In this document: positions 25,947 to 35,255 of the stretch, piece after piece
Position numbering within the stretch: the stretch's first letter is position 1
Layout of the letters: every line of letters begins with the position of its first letter
Assembly (NCBI GenBank): GCA_019084025.1
Contig: JAHRBI010000006.1
Span: 351,071 to 415,070 of the forward strand
Source of the DNA: Burkholderiaceae bacterium DAT-1
GTDB lineage: Bacteria; Pseudomonadota; Gammaproteobacteria; Burkholderiales; Chitinimonadaceae
DNA length: 64,000 bases
Direction: 5' to 3'
Made by a program: the position numbers and the translations under genes
Notes under the pieces: generated by a model
Databases searched by the model: none
The model's input: only the letters and a program-made list of their open reading frames with translations
What the model was told of the DNA's origin: nothing

Positions 25947-27139
25947 GATTCAGGGTGGTATCGTTGGTAAAGACGCGCGGCATGCTTGATGATGGTACGC
26001 GCAATGTCATCTTTGGGCGCTCGTCCGACACGATGCTGTCCTGCATCATCCAGCAGAATGACTTCGTTATCGTCTGCGCCAATCGCGGATTGTGCCAGAT
26101 TCGCCACCAGCATCGGCAGCTTCTTGCGACGACGTTTTTGCTCGGCATATTCCAGCAGGTTTTCACTTTCTGCCGCAAAACCCACGCAGAAAGGTGGTTC
26201 CGCCAGTCCCGCAACCGTTGCCAGAATATCCGGATTCGGTGCCAGTTCCAGACGCAGATTTTCACTGCTCTTTTTGATTTTCTGCTCGGATTGATTCACC
26301 ACGTGATAGTCCGCCACCGCAGCCACGCCAATAAACATATCGGTACGCGATACCTCGGCAAGCACACGATCAAACATCTCCTGCGCACTACCCACATCCA
26401 CACGCTGTACACCTGTCGGCGTTTCCAGCATGGTGGGGCCCGCAATCAATGTGACATCCGCCCCGGCATCGGCTGCGCATCGCGCAAGCGCAAAACCCAT
26501 TTTTCCGCTGCTGGAATTGGTAATGCCGCGCACGGCATCAATCCGTTCAAAGGTTGGCCCAGCCGTAATCATCACTTTCAGGCCGTTCAGGTACTTAGGC
26601 TGGAAGAATGCGTTGACGTAATCCAGAATGGCATCCGGTTCCAGCATTCTACCCATACCCGTTTCACCACATGCCTGCTCCCCTTGATCCGGCCCGAGAA
26701 TAAGCACGCCGTCCGACTTCAGTTGCGCGACATTTCGCAGATTGGGCGGGTTTTCCCACATTTGGCGATTCATGGCAGGCGCCACCATCAGGGGGCAATT
26801 GCGCGCAGTACAGAGTAAGGACAGCAAGTCGTCCGCGGCACCATGGGCAAGCTTGAACAGCATATCGGCACTGGCGGGCGCAATCAGGATCAAATCCGCG
26901 CCACGCGGCAGATCAATGTGCGCCATATGATTGTCAATGCGACTATCCCATTGATCGGTAAATACCGGACGGCCAGATAAGGCCTGAAAAGTCGGGACGC
27001 CGACAAATCGAGTGGCAGCCTCAGTCATGACCACCTGAACATCATATCCCGCCTTGATCAATTGTCTGGTGAGCTCAGCTGATTTGTAAGCAGCCACGCC
27101 GCCTGTCACACCTAAAAGCAGTCTTTTTGCACGGCTCAT
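25943..27139 (-). CDS. coaBC: Phosphopantothenoylcysteine decarboxylase/synthetase CoaBC
   Basis: Bifunctional coenzyme A enzyme that makes phosphopantothenoylcysteine and then decarboxylates it. The N-terminal flavoprotein half has [10 protein letters not shown], the conserved His in [12 protein letters not shown], the PAMN motif (APAMNRQMW) and the flap [10 protein letters not shown]. The C-terminal synthetase half starts around [23 protein letters not shown] 27139 gives 398 residues and has GGGAG 10 bases upstream; an upstream frame extension runs into the divergent radC promoter region and is not credible. Confidence 0.96.
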   Translation of the reverse strand: MSRAKRLLLGVTGGVAAYKSAELTRQLIKAGYDVQVVMTEAATRFVGVPTFQALSGRPVFTDQWDSRIDNHMAHIDLPRGADLILIAPASADMLFKLAHGAADDLLSLLCTARNCPLMVAPAMNRQMWENPPNLRNVAQLKSDGVLILGPDQGEQACGETGMGRMLEPDAILDYVNAFFQPKYLNGLKVMITAGPTFERIDAVRGITNSSSGKMGFALARCAADAGADVTLIAGPTMLETPTGVQRVDVGSAQEMFDRVLAEVSRTDMFIGVAAVADYHVVNQSEQKIKKSSENLRLELAPNPDILATVAGLAEPPFCVGFAAESENLLEYAEQKRRRKKLPMLVANLAQSAIGADDNEVILLDDAGQHRVGRAPKDDIARTIIKHAARLYQRYHPES

Positions 27140-27243
27140 CCGTGTGGATCTCCCATCTACTTGGCAAGCACTTGGTTGCTTGCTCAAGACTTGTTGATCT
27201 GCAAATATATTTTATATCAATCACTCTTCAGGTCTGCCCTGCC

Positions 27244-27930
27244 ATGAGCATTCGAGACTGGAATCATGACCAGCGTCCGCGTGAGCGCCTAATGAATCTT
27301 GGCGCAGGCATGCTGAGTGATGCCGAATTACTCGCCATTTTCCTCCGAGTGGGCATAAGAGGCAAAAGTGCTGTCGATCTAGCCCACGATCTCTTGCGTG
27401 AATTTCGCTCGCTGGGCGGACTTTTTACTGCCAGCCACACAGCGATCAGTGCCGTCCCCGGCATGGGAGATGCAAAATATGCCCAACTCCAAGCAGTACT
27501 CGAAATGGCTCGTCGTGCCCTTGGCGAGCCGCTGCAGCAGCGCGACGTAATGAGCAACCCCGCCATTGTGCGCGACTATCTGCGCCTTTGGATCGGGAGT
27601 GAAACCCGCGAAGCATTTGGCGTACTATTTCTCGATAGCCAACATGCGGTGCTGTCTGCGGAAATTCTGTTTCGCGGCACACTGACTCAAGCATCCGTTC
27701 ACCCCCGTGAAGTCGCCCGGCGCGCCTTAAGCCTCAATGCGGCCGCGGTCATCGTAGCCCACAATCATCCGTCAGGCGTCGCTGAACCCAGTCGCGCAGA
27801 CAGGCACATGACCGAACAACTTAGACAATCACTGGGATTGCTGGACATTCGTCTGCTCGACCATGTCGTTGTATCACGATATCAGTCGGTTTCCTTCGCC
27901 GAACGTGGCTGGTCAGAGTGTTTGTCGTGA
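27244..27930 (+). CDS. radC: RadC family JAB/MPN-domain protein
   Basis: 228 residues. An N-terminal helix-hairpin-helix region ([22 protein letters not shown] and [15 protein letters not shown]) is followed by a JAB metalloprotease-like domain with the zinc motif VAHNHPSG...SRADRHM. Despite the name, a direct repair role is not established for the family. The ATG at 27244 is chosen; the open frame continues upstream but crosses the coaBC start. It is divergent from coaBC with 104 bases between them. Confidence 0.92.
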   Translation: MSIRDWNHDQRPRERLMNLGAGMLSDAELLAIFLRVGIRGKSAVDLAHDLLREFRSLGGLFTASHTAISAVPGMGDAKYAQLQAVLEMARRALGEPLQQRDVMSNPAIVRDYLRLWIGSETREAFGVLFLDSQHAVLSAEILFRGTLTQASVHPREVARRALSLNAAAVIVAHNHPSGVAEPSRADRHMTEQLRQSLGLLDIRLLDHVVVSRYQSVSFAERGWSECLS

Positions 27931-28020
27931 ATCTGTCATCTTAGCAAGCACAAAATGCGACGATGCTCAATCAGGTGTTGCAAAAGGTTCGCAACCCTGA
28001 CTGTCCGTCCCGTCCGTTCG

Positions 28021-28115
28021 TTGACATGGGTCAAAACGGCAGCGCAATATTGCCGCGCCGCAGGCCTCGTATTTTAAGGCTTTTGTACAACATGCGGCCC
28101 GATTCAGAACAAAAG
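28021..28115 (+). promoter_or_regulatory. Dyad-rich leader upstream of the liv operon
   Basis: Three inverted repeats lie in the 208-base gap before livK: TTGAC-ATGG-GTCAA (28021-28034), GCAATATTGC (28044-28053) and CTTTTGT (28080-28086) with ACAAAAG (28109-28115). Any could be an operator, for example for an Lrp-like regulator; no specific factor can be named. I found no gene in 27931-28138. Confidence 0.35.
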
Positions 28116-28138
28116 ATGCAGCGCATCAGGGGAAAGAC

Positions 28139-29326
28139 ATGAAGTTGGCAAAATATAGCGTGATCGCGGCAGCAGTTGTGGCACTTGGCGCATGCGGAAA
28201 GAAAGATGCAGCCCCGACAGGAGATGCGGCTCATTCAGCCACCTCGGGCGATCATGTTGTCCTGATCGGTCATGGCGGCCCGCTCACCGGCAACCAGGCC
28301 CATCTCGGAAAAGATAACGAGAATGGGGTTCGCTTGGCGATTGAAGATCTGAACAAGGACGGCGTTCTCATTGGTGGCCAAAAGTATACGTTCGAACTCA
28401 AAAGTGAAGACGATCAGGCTACGCCTCAAACAGCCACCGTTGTTGCGCAGCGTTTAGTCGACGCTAAGGTTGCCGCCGTGATTGGCCACATGAATTCCGG
28501 CACAACCATTCCAGCATCCAAGATTTATGCTGAAGCAGGTATTCCGCAGATTTCCCCATCTGCGACCGCCGTTCCTTACACCAACCAACGATTTGCCACC
28601 ACCTTCCGCGTTATTGCCAATGATTTAGCTCAGGGTAAAGCCTTGGGCACCTATGCAGCCCAGACATTGCATGCCAAAAAAGTGGCAATCATTGATGACC
28701 GCACCGCCTACGGACAAGGTCTGGCTGACGAATTTGAAAAAGCCGCCAAGGCAAATGGTGTTGACATCGTTCAGCGCGAATTCACTACCAATCAGGCCAC
28801 TGACTTCATGGCCATTCTGACCAATGTGAAAGCCAAAAAGCCGGATCTGATCTTCTATGGCGGCATGGATCCGCAAGCTGCGCCGATGGCACAGCAGATG
28901 AAAAAGCTGGGTATTGCAGCCAGGCTAATTGGCGGCGATGGTTTTCAGGATGCAGCTTTCCTGAAAAATGCTGGCGATGCGGCTGAAGGCCAATATGCAT
29001 CTCAACCGGGTCTGCCCAAGGATAAAATGCCAGGTTTCGAAGCATTCAACAAACGCTATCAGGCTCGCTTCAATGCAGACATCCAGATCTACGGCCCGTT
29101 TGCTTATGACGCCATGATGGTACTGGTTGAAGCAATGAAACGTGCGGGCTCCACAGAACCCTCCAAGTATCTGAAAGAAATCAGCAAAACTGATTACAAC
29201 GGCATCACTGGACATATCACCTTTGACAACAAAGGTGATCTGAAAGCCGGTGCAGTCACGATCTATCAAGTTAAGGGCGGCAAATGGGAAACCGTTGCAA
29301 CCGTTAACGCTGCTGACAGCCAGTAA
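28139..29326 (+). CDS. livK: Branched-chain amino acid ABC transporter, substrate-binding lipoprotein
   Basis: 395-residue periplasmic binding protein of the Leu/Ile/Val-BP family. The signal is of lipoprotein type (lipobox ALGAC, Cys19), so it is probably anchored to the inner membrane rather than free in the periplasm as in E. coli LivJ/LivK. GHGGPLTGNQAHLGKDNENGV at the first ligand loop and SPSATAVPYTNQ are family features. It is first gene of the livK-H-M-G-F operon; the ribosome site is GGGGAAAG. Exact ligand (branched-chain or other amino acids) is not decided by sequence. Confidence 0.93.
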   Translation: MKLAKYSVIAAAVVALGACGKKDAAPTGDAAHSATSGDHVVLIGHGGPLTGNQAHLGKDNENGVRLAIEDLNKDGVLIGGQKYTFELKSEDDQATPQTATVVAQRLVDAKVAAVIGHMNSGTTIPASKIYAEAGIPQISPSATAVPYTNQRFATTFRVIANDLAQGKALGTYAAQTLHAKKVAIIDDRTAYGQGLADEFEKAAKANGVDIVQREFTTNQATDFMAILTNVKAKKPDLIFYGGMDPQAAPMAQQMKKLGIAARLIGGDGFQDAAFLKNAGDAAEGQYASQPGLPKDKMPGFEAFNKRYQARFNADIQIYGPFAYDAMMVLVEAMKRAGSTEPSKYLKEISKTDYNGITGHITFDNKGDLKAGAVTIYQVKGGKWETVATVNAADSQ

Positions 29327-29384
29327 TATTCAGGCGGGTCCTTCGTTCCCGGATCCGCAATGACTCTCGCATTCATTCGTTAAG

Positions 29385-29405
29385 CCCGGTCCCACAAAGA
29401 CCGGG
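29385..29405 (+). other. Hairpin between livK and livH
   Basis: CCCGGTC - CCACAAA - GACCGGG forms a 7-bp perfect stem 58 bases after the livK stop and 29 bases before the livH start, without a T-tract. Such hairpins commonly protect the binding-protein message and lower expression of the permease genes. Confidence 0.45.
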
Positions 29406-29434
29406 TGTATTACGTCCATCGAAAGGGTGGCGTT

Positions 29435-30358
29435 GTGGACATTTTCCTGCAGCAACTCATTAACGGCCTGGTAGTCGGGGCAATTTATGCTCTGATCGCA
29501 CTAGGCTACACCATGGTGTATGGCATTTTGCAGCTCATCAATTTTGCTCACGGCGAAATTGTCATGATGGGCGCCATGCTAACAATTTCTGCACTCAATA
29601 TTATCGCGCCCATACATTTGCCGGGCCCGGTTGCGCTGGTGCTGGCGACGCTGATTGCCATGCCACTGACAATGCTGATTGGTTTTGCTATAGAACGGAT
29701 CGCCTATCGTCCCCTGCGCAAAGCGCCGCGTCTCGCGCCACTCATTACCGCCATCGGGATGTCGATCATTCTCCAGCAGCTTGCGGTTCTGTTCTGGGGC
29801 AATACCCCACGGACCTTCCCTGATGTGTTGCCACACGATATCTACGAAATTGGCGGCGCCAGTATTACCCAGTTGCAGGTTGGCATCATTGTGCTGGCCA
29901 TCGTCATTATGGTCGGACTGTTGCTGATGGTTGAACGTACACGTCTGGGCCGTGCCATGCGAGCAGTCTCGCAAAACCCGTCAGTGGCCAGCATCATGGG
30001 AGTGAATGTCAACCAGATCGTGGCCGCTACCTTTGTGATTGGCTCGGGCTTGGGATGTGTCGCAGGCGTCATGGTCGGTGCCAACTATGGCCTCGCCTAT
30101 CCGACCATGGGCTTTATGGTAGGACTGAAAGCCTTCACGGCAGCCGTGCTGGGCGGCATCGGCAATCTGGCAGGTGCAGTGATCGGCGGACTGGTGCTTG
30201 GATTGGTCGAAAGCTTCGGGGCTGGCTATCTCGGCCCACTCACAAACAATGTACTGGGTAGCCAGTATCAGGATATTTTTGCCTTCCTGGTGCTGATTCT
30301 GGTGCTGGTATTCCGTCCATCCGGTCTGATGGGCGAGCGCGTCGCAGAACGCGCCTGA
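29435..30358 (+). CDS. livH: Branched-chain amino acid ABC transporter permease LivH
   Basis: Inner-membrane permease, 307 residues, about eight hydrophobic segments. The start region (DIFLQQLINGLVVGAIYALIALGYTMVYGI) is the classic LivH N-terminus, followed by INFAHGEIVMMGA. The GTG at 29435 is preferred: AAAGGGTGG lies just upstream and the family begins there. A GTG at 29405 would add ten unlikely residues. livM follows 16 bases after the stop, after an AGGAGGAAAG ribosome site. Confidence 0.93.
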   Translation: MDIFLQQLINGLVVGAIYALIALGYTMVYGILQLINFAHGEIVMMGAMLTISALNIIAPIHLPGPVALVLATLIAMPLTMLIGFAIERIAYRPLRKAPRLAPLITAIGMSIILQQLAVLFWGNTPRTFPDVLPHDIYEIGGASITQLQVGIIVLAIVIMVGLLLMVERTRLGRAMRAVSQNPSVASIMGVNVNQIVAATFVIGSGLGCVAGVMVGANYGLAYPTMGFMVGLKAFTAAVLGGIGNLAGAVIGGLVLGLVESFGAGYLGPLTNNVLGSQYQDIFAFLVLILVLVFRPSGLMGERVAERA

Positions 30359-30374
30359 GGAGGAAAGACTATTT

Positions 30375-31520
30375 ATGTTGTCCCAATTGAAACAAACGCC
30401 CAAGGGTGCACTGATTGGCTATGGGCTCTTTGCCGTGGCGGTCGCGATTGCGCCCTGGGTAATTGGTGCCGGATTCGGCAATACCTGGGTACGCAATATC
30501 GACATGGTATTGCTGTACGTCATGCTGGCAGTAGGCCTGAACATTGTGGTGGGTTACGCAGGTCTGCTTGATCTCGGCTACATCGCCTTTTATGCGGTGG
30601 GTGCCTATGTTTACGCCCTGCTCAACTCACCTCACCTCACGCCGCTCCTCGAGGGCACCATCCTAATGGGACTACTGCATCCGCCACTGTGGGTATCAGT
30701 TCTCATCGGTGCAGCGCTAGCGGCATTGTTCGGGGTGCTACTTGGCTCACCTACCCTTAAGCTGCGTGGCGACTATCTCGCAATCGTAACCTTGGGCTTT
30801 GGTGAAATCATCCGCCTGTTCATGAACAATCTGGATCGTCCGGTCAACATCACCAATGGCCCACAGGGCATTAACATGGTCGAGCCGGTTTCATTGTTCG
30901 GACATCAGCTGAGCGACGCTATTACCATCGGTGGATTCGAGATCAAGCAGTTATACCTCTACTACTACCTGTTCCTGGCGCTGGTTTCAGTCGTGGTGAT
31001 GGTATCCATCCGCCTGCAGCATTCGCGCATCGGCCGCGCCTGGGTAGCCATTCGCGAAGATGAAATCGCAGCGAATGCGATGGGGATCAATACGCGTAAT
31101 GTGAAATTGCTGGCGTTTGCCATGGGTGCAAGCTTCGGCGGCATTTCCGGCACCATGTTTGCCGGCTTTCAGGGTTTTGTCTCCCCTGAGAGCTTTACCC
31201 TGATGGAATCCATCATGATTCTGGCCATGGTGGTGCTGGGTGGGATGGGTCATGTACCCGGCGTAATTGTGGGGGCACTGCTTCTGTTCGCAACGCCTGA
31301 AGTGCTGCGCGACATTGCCGATCCGCTGCAGGATAAGCTCCTTGGTCAGCGCCTGATCAACCCCGAGAACTTGCGCATGTTGCTGTTCGGCATCGCACTG
31401 GTTGTCATGATGCTGGTTCGCCCGGAGGGCATCTGGCCAAGTAAGCGCCGCAAGGCAGAGTTCCACGAAGGCGATGCCAAGGCGGCTCGCGACCTGGAGA
31501 AGGAGAAAGCCAGTGTCTGA
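30375..31520 (+). CDS. livM: Branched-chain amino acid ABC transporter permease LivM
   Basis: Second permease subunit, 381 residues with multiple membrane helices. Family motifs include GLNIVVGYAGLLDLGYIAFYAVGAY and the EAA-like cytoplasmic loop with IGRAWVAIREDEIAANAMGIN. The hydrophilic C-terminal 25 residues are rich in Lys, Glu and Ala. It overlaps livG by 8 bases. Confidence 0.95.
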   Translation: MLSQLKQTPKGALIGYGLFAVAVAIAPWVIGAGFGNTWVRNIDMVLLYVMLAVGLNIVVGYAGLLDLGYIAFYAVGAYVYALLNSPHLTPLLEGTILMGLLHPPLWVSVLIGAALAALFGVLLGSPTLKLRGDYLAIVTLGFGEIIRLFMNNLDRPVNITNGPQGINMVEPVSLFGHQLSDAITIGGFEIKQLYLYYYLFLALVSVVVMVSIRLQHSRIGRAWVAIREDEIAANAMGINTRNVKLLAFAMGASFGGISGTMFAGFQGFVSPESFTLMESIMILAMVVLGGMGHVPGVIVGALLLFATPEVLRDIADPLQDKLLGQRLINPENLRMLLFGIALVVMMLVRPEGIWPSKRRKAEFHEGDAKAARDLEKEKASV

Positions 31521-32283
31521 ACTGCTACTTGAAATTTCCGGCATTCACAAACGGTTTGGTGGTTTGCACGCGCTCAATGACGTCGGTCTGACCATTAATC
31601 GTGGTGAAATCTACGGCCTGATCGGCCCCAATGGCGCGGGCAAAACCACGTTATTCAATGTGCTGACCGGCCTGTATCAGCCCGATGAAGGCAAGTTCAC
31701 CTTCAAGGGCATTGACCTGTTCCGCAAGAAACCAAACATCATTGTTGAAGCGGGTATTGCACGTACATTTCAGAATATTCGCCTGTTTCACAACATGACG
31801 GCGTTGGAAAACGTGATGGTTGGCCGCCATGTGCGCACCAGTACTGGCCCCTTTGGCGCCATCCTGCGCACGCCGGCCGCTAAACGCGAAGAATCGGCTA
31901 TCCGCGCCCGTGCAGTCGAACTGCTTGAATATGTCGGCATCAAGTCGCATCAGGATGAACTCGCACGTAATCTGTCCTATGGCGATCAGCGCCGACTGGA
32001 AATTGCGCGCGCGCTGGCGACGGATCCGGAGCTACTTGCGCTGGATGAGCCCGCCGCAGGCATGAACGGCAAGGAAACCGAAGACCTGCGTGCGCTAATG
32101 GAAAAGATTCGTGCCGATGGTGTCACCATTTTGCTGATCGAACACGATGTGAAACTGATGATGGGACTGTGCAACCGGATCGCGGTGCTCGACTACGGCA
32201 AAAAAATTGCCGAAGGGATACCGGAAGAAGTGAAGAATAATCCACGCGTGATCGAGGCGTATCTGGGAGTAGCGGCAGAATGA
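31513..32283 (+). CDS. livG: Branched-chain amino acid ABC transporter ATP-binding protein LivG
   Basis: 256-residue ATPase. Walker A GPNGAGKT, signature LSYGDQRRLEIARALA, Walker B LLALDEPAAGMN and the switch His in LLIEHDV are all intact. LSYGDQ in place of LSGGQ is normal for LivG. The start is GTG 31513 with AAGGAGAAAG upstream, inside the end of livM. It overlaps livF by 4 bases. Confidence 0.95.
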   Translation: MSELLLEISGIHKRFGGLHALNDVGLTINRGEIYGLIGPNGAGKTTLFNVLTGLYQPDEGKFTFKGIDLFRKKPNIIVEAGIARTFQNIRLFHNMTALENVMVGRHVRTSTGPFGAILRTPAAKREESAIRARAVELLEYVGIKSHQDELARNLSYGDQRRLEIARALATDPELLALDEPAAGMNGKETEDLRALMEKIRADGVTILLIEHDVKLMMGLCNRIAVLDYGKKIAEGIPEEVKNNPRVIEAYLGVAAE

Positions 32284-33005
32284 ACGACAAGCAAGACATC
32301 CTGCTCAAGGTCAGCGGTCTCGAAGTCGCATATGGTGGCATCAAGGCAGTGAAAGGTATTGATCTGGAGGTGCGCAAAGGCGAACTGGTCACCCTGATTG
32401 GCGCCAATGGTGCTGGCAAGACCTCTACCCTCAAAACGCTTGCAGGCATGATCAAACCCAGCGCGGGTACAATTGAGTATCGTGGCGAAAATACGGCACG
32501 CATGCATACACACCGCTATATCTCAAATGGCCTGACCATGGTACCTGAGGGACGCGGTATTTTCGGACGTCTGACGGTAGAAGAAAACCTGTTGATGGGA
32601 GCTTACTATCGCAATGACAAGGATGGTATCGCGGCCGATCTGGAAAAGGTCTATGGCCTGTTTCCGCGGGTAAAGGAACGCTTCCGCCAGCTTGCAGGCA
32701 CCCTTTCAGGAGGCGAGCAACAAATGGTCGCCATGGGTCGCGCCATCTTGGCTCGTCCGCAGTTACTGCTGCTGGATGAGCCCTCAATGGGTCTGGCACC
32801 GCTGATCGTGCAGAAGATCTTTGAAATCATCAAACAGATTTCGGAGGAAGGCGTCACGATTTTGCTGGTGGAACAGAATGCCCGTTTGGCGCTGAAAACA
32901 GCTGATCGCGGCTATGTGATGGAAAGTGGCCGCATCACTTTCTCCGATGCTGCAGATGCGCTGCTGGATAATGAAGGTGTGCAGCGGGCTTATCTGGGGG
33001 AGTAA
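32280..33005 (+). CDS. livF: Branched-chain amino acid ABC transporter ATP-binding protein LivF
   Basis: 241-residue second ATPase. Walker A GANGAGKT, signature LSGGEQQMVAMGRAI, Walker B LLLDEPSMGLAP. Last gene of the operon. Its stop codon ends one base before the stop of the convergent SRPBCC gene, so no terminator fits between them; the transcripts must overlap or terminate inside the neighbour. Confidence 0.96.
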   Translation: MNDKQDILLKVSGLEVAYGGIKAVKGIDLEVRKGELVTLIGANGAGKTSTLKTLAGMIKPSAGTIEYRGENTARMHTHRYISNGLTMVPEGRGIFGRLTVEENLLMGAYYRNDKDGIAADLEKVYGLFPRVKERFRQLAGTLSGGEQQMVAMGRAILARPQLLLLDEPSMGLAPLIVQKIFEIIKQISEEGVTILLVEQNARLALKTADRGYVMESGRITFSDAADALLDNEGVQRAYLGE

Positions 33006-33611
33006 TCAGTCGTGTGCAGAGCGAGCCACAGCTGTGCGCTCGCTCGCAACCCCGGCAGTCAGTACACCATGTCTGCGAATCATTTCGTCGTACATCAGCT
33101 CGAATTGGGATTGCGCCTGCTGCTTGACCCGATCATCCGTCACAAACGATGCCCAGATACCATCGTAAATCCAGCTCGATTCATACACAACGCGGGTATG
33201 TCGGCCTTCTGGCATAAAGGTCGTGACTGTATCCATATGTTTAGCGGTGCCACCCACCGCGTGAGCCTTTACACTTCGCATCGGTTCGAGCACGACATCA
33301 CGGGTCGATACGACTTCATTCGAAAAGACACCTGCCCGTAATCGCGTCTTCTGATACAGGCGAAATACCTGTTCATTCCCCGACACGATTCTGCTTTCCG
33401 TAACATCGGGCATGAAGGATGGCATGTGCGTGTAATCGGTCATCACCTGCCAGACTTCTGACACAGAATAAGGTACAACAAAACTCAGTTTAAGCGTCCA
33501 CTCGCTTCCTTCATGCACAGCAATCGAGTGGTAATCAGGCAGGGGCGCCGCCTGTACGATGTCCGCAGCCATCACCAAGCTAAGCACCCGCCGCCCTAGA
33601 CGCGCAATCAT
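33006..33611 (-). CDS. Secreted SRPBCC/START-like domain protein
   Basis: 201 residues with a likely signal peptide (about 1-22, ending VQAAPL) and an SRPBCC (polyketide cyclase/Bet v1-like) fold: LSFVVPYSVSEVWQVMTDYTHMPSFMPDVTESRIV is the typical first helix-strand unit. Such proteins bind hydrophobic ligands; no ligand or enzymatic role can be given here. It is translationally coupled to nudC (4-base ATGA overlap). The convergent livF stop abuts its own stop. Confidence 0.7.
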   Translation of the reverse strand: MIARLGRRVLSLVMAADIVQAAPLPDYHSIAVHEGSEWTLKLSFVVPYSVSEVWQVMTDYTHMPSFMPDVTESRIVSGNEQVFRLYQKTRLRAGVFSNEVVSTRDVVLEPMRSVKAHAVGGTAKHMDTVTTFMPEGRHTRVVYESSWIYDGIWASFVTDDRVKQQAQSQFELMYDEMIRRHGVLTAGVASERTAVARSAHD

Positions 33612-34408
33612 GCGCCCATCTCCCGTAACGTCGCACGAATCAGGCGGCCTGAAATGCTAAATTCGGGAGGAATGAGGGGGAGTGAATGGATAGGAAACCA
33701 CTGTGCATCTTCAATTTCGCCGTCCTGTGGGACAATCTCACCGGATATCCACTCGGCGGTAAACGCCAGCATCAGACTATTCGGGAATGGCCAGGACTGG
33801 CTGCCAAAATAATGGAGATTGCCTACTTTTACACCAACCTCCTCCATGATCTCGCGATGAACACAGTCTTCGAGTGACTCTCCCGCCTCGACAAAACCTG
33901 CCAGCGCGCTATACATACCCGGAACAAAATGCGCCTGACGTGCCAGAAGCATTTCACCTTCACGATAAATCAACGCCATCATGACCGGATTAATTCTCGG
34001 CCACGCGCGATGCCCGCATGAAGGGCAGGCACGCGCACGTTCCGCCACGAGCATCTCCATGGGCGTTCCGCACACACCGCAAAACTGGTGAGTTCGGCTC
34101 CATTCCAGCAATTGTGCAGCTCGTCCGGCCAACGCCGAAGCCGTTTCATCCATCTGCATCATCGCTGCACGCAATGACACTGCGGTATAGCCGTCCGGCA
34201 CGTGATCCAGAGAAATGGTCCATACCTCTCTCTGATCCAGGTAACCTAGAAACAACGAAGTGGAGGCCTGCTTATCCAGCCTTCCATCTTCAAGCATGAC
34301 GGACATAGATGCATCGGCATTGAGGAAGTGCTGCCCGGAAAAAGGCAGCCTATAGGCATCAGACTGAATGCCGATGGGGGAAACGACAGATGCAACAAAT
34401 TGAGGCAT
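33608..34408 (-). CDS. nudC: NADH pyrophosphatase / RNA decapping hydrolase NudC
   Basis: Nudix hydrolase of 266 residues that cleaves NADH to NMNH and AMP and removes NAD caps from RNA. The zinc ribbon has four cysteines (CGVC...CPSC), the Nudix box GFVEAGESLEDCVHREIMEEVG fits GX5EX7REUXEEXGU, and the NADH-specific SQxWPFPxSLM motif follows. The ATG at 34408 begins at MPQFVASV; upstream codons in the same frame look non-coding. No strong ribosome site was seen. Confidence 0.92.
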   Translation of the reverse strand: MPQFVASVVSPIGIQSDAYRLPFSGQHFLNADASMSVMLEDGRLDKQASTSLFLGYLDQREVWTISLDHVPDGYTAVSLRAAMMQMDETASALAGRAAQLLEWSRTHQFCGVCGTPMEMLVAERARACPSCGHRAWPRINPVMMALIYREGEMLLARQAHFVPGMYSALAGFVEAGESLEDCVHREIMEEVGVKVGNLHYFGSQSWPFPNSLMLAFTAEWISGEIVPQDGEIEDAQWFPIHSLPLIPPEFSISGRLIRATLREMGA

Positions 34409-34507
34409 GGCGTGTACCGGCACACAAAAGCGAATTAGGCGCGACGGCCACAGTATACGCAAATGTACGGCACACAATCCATGTCAGTTCGGTTTCAGCA
34501 CATACCG

Positions 34508-35134
34508 TTAGCTGCGACCCAAAGCAGGAATCAGCTGGATAAGCCCGTTGACCATGAATTCAACAGAAATCGCTGACAAAAGCAGACCCATGATACGTGT
34601 GGCAATATTGATACCGGTTTGGCCGACTGCGCGCGAAATCGGATCTGCCAGACTCAGCGCCAGCCAGATCAGGATGCCAATACCGGTAGCACCGGCGATG
34701 AGGTAGAGATATTCGTACCAATGCTGGATGCGTTGCGCGTAGATGATCACTGCACTCATGGCGCCCGGCCCTGCCAGCATCGGAATCGCCAATGGGACGA
34801 CTGCGATATTGGCCTTGTGCTCTGCCTCCACCTTTTCCTCATTGGTCTGGCGGGCATTGCCGATTTGCGCATTCAGCATCGATATCGACACCAGCAGGAT
34901 CAAAATGCCGCCCCCCACCTGAAATGACGGAATACTGATGCCGAAAAAGCGAATGATCCAGTCGCCCAGAAAACCTGACACAATAATCACCATCATCACC
35001 GCAATAGAGGCAATGCGCGCAGTCTTGCGCCGCTCTTTGTGTGTCTGATTGGCAGTCAGGCTAATGAACATCGGGATATTGCCGAGTGGATTAATCAGCA
35101 CAAGCAATGAAATGAAAGTTTTAAGTGCATCCAT
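34508..35134 (-). CDS. MarC-family integral membrane protein
   Basis: 208 residues and six predicted membrane helices. LLVLINPLGNIPMFISLT at the N-terminus and the LAIPMLAGPGAMSAVI repeat are MarC/UPF0056 signatures. The family's transport substrate is not established, and the old link to antibiotic resistance has not held up. The ATG at 35134 follows CATGG context; upstream in-frame codons are dismissed. It is monocistronic and divergent from hpnC. Confidence 0.85.
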   Translation of the reverse strand: MDALKTFISLLVLINPLGNIPMFISLTANQTHKERRKTARIASIAVMMVIIVSGFLGDWIIRFFGISIPSFQVGGGILILLVSISMLNAQIGNARQTNEEKVEAEHKANIAVVPLAIPMLAGPGAMSAVIIYAQRIQHWYEYLYLIAGATGIGILIWLALSLADPISRAVGQTGINIATRIMGLLLSAISVEFMVNGLIQLIPALGRS

Positions 35135-35255
35135 GGCAGCAGCAACCAGCAAAAGTAAAACAAAGGGCGCATCATAGCCGTTCTATATCTGGCTGTTCCT
35201 GCGTTGTATCAAAGTACCAGACTTTGTTCAGTCCCAATCGCTATAATCATCGACC

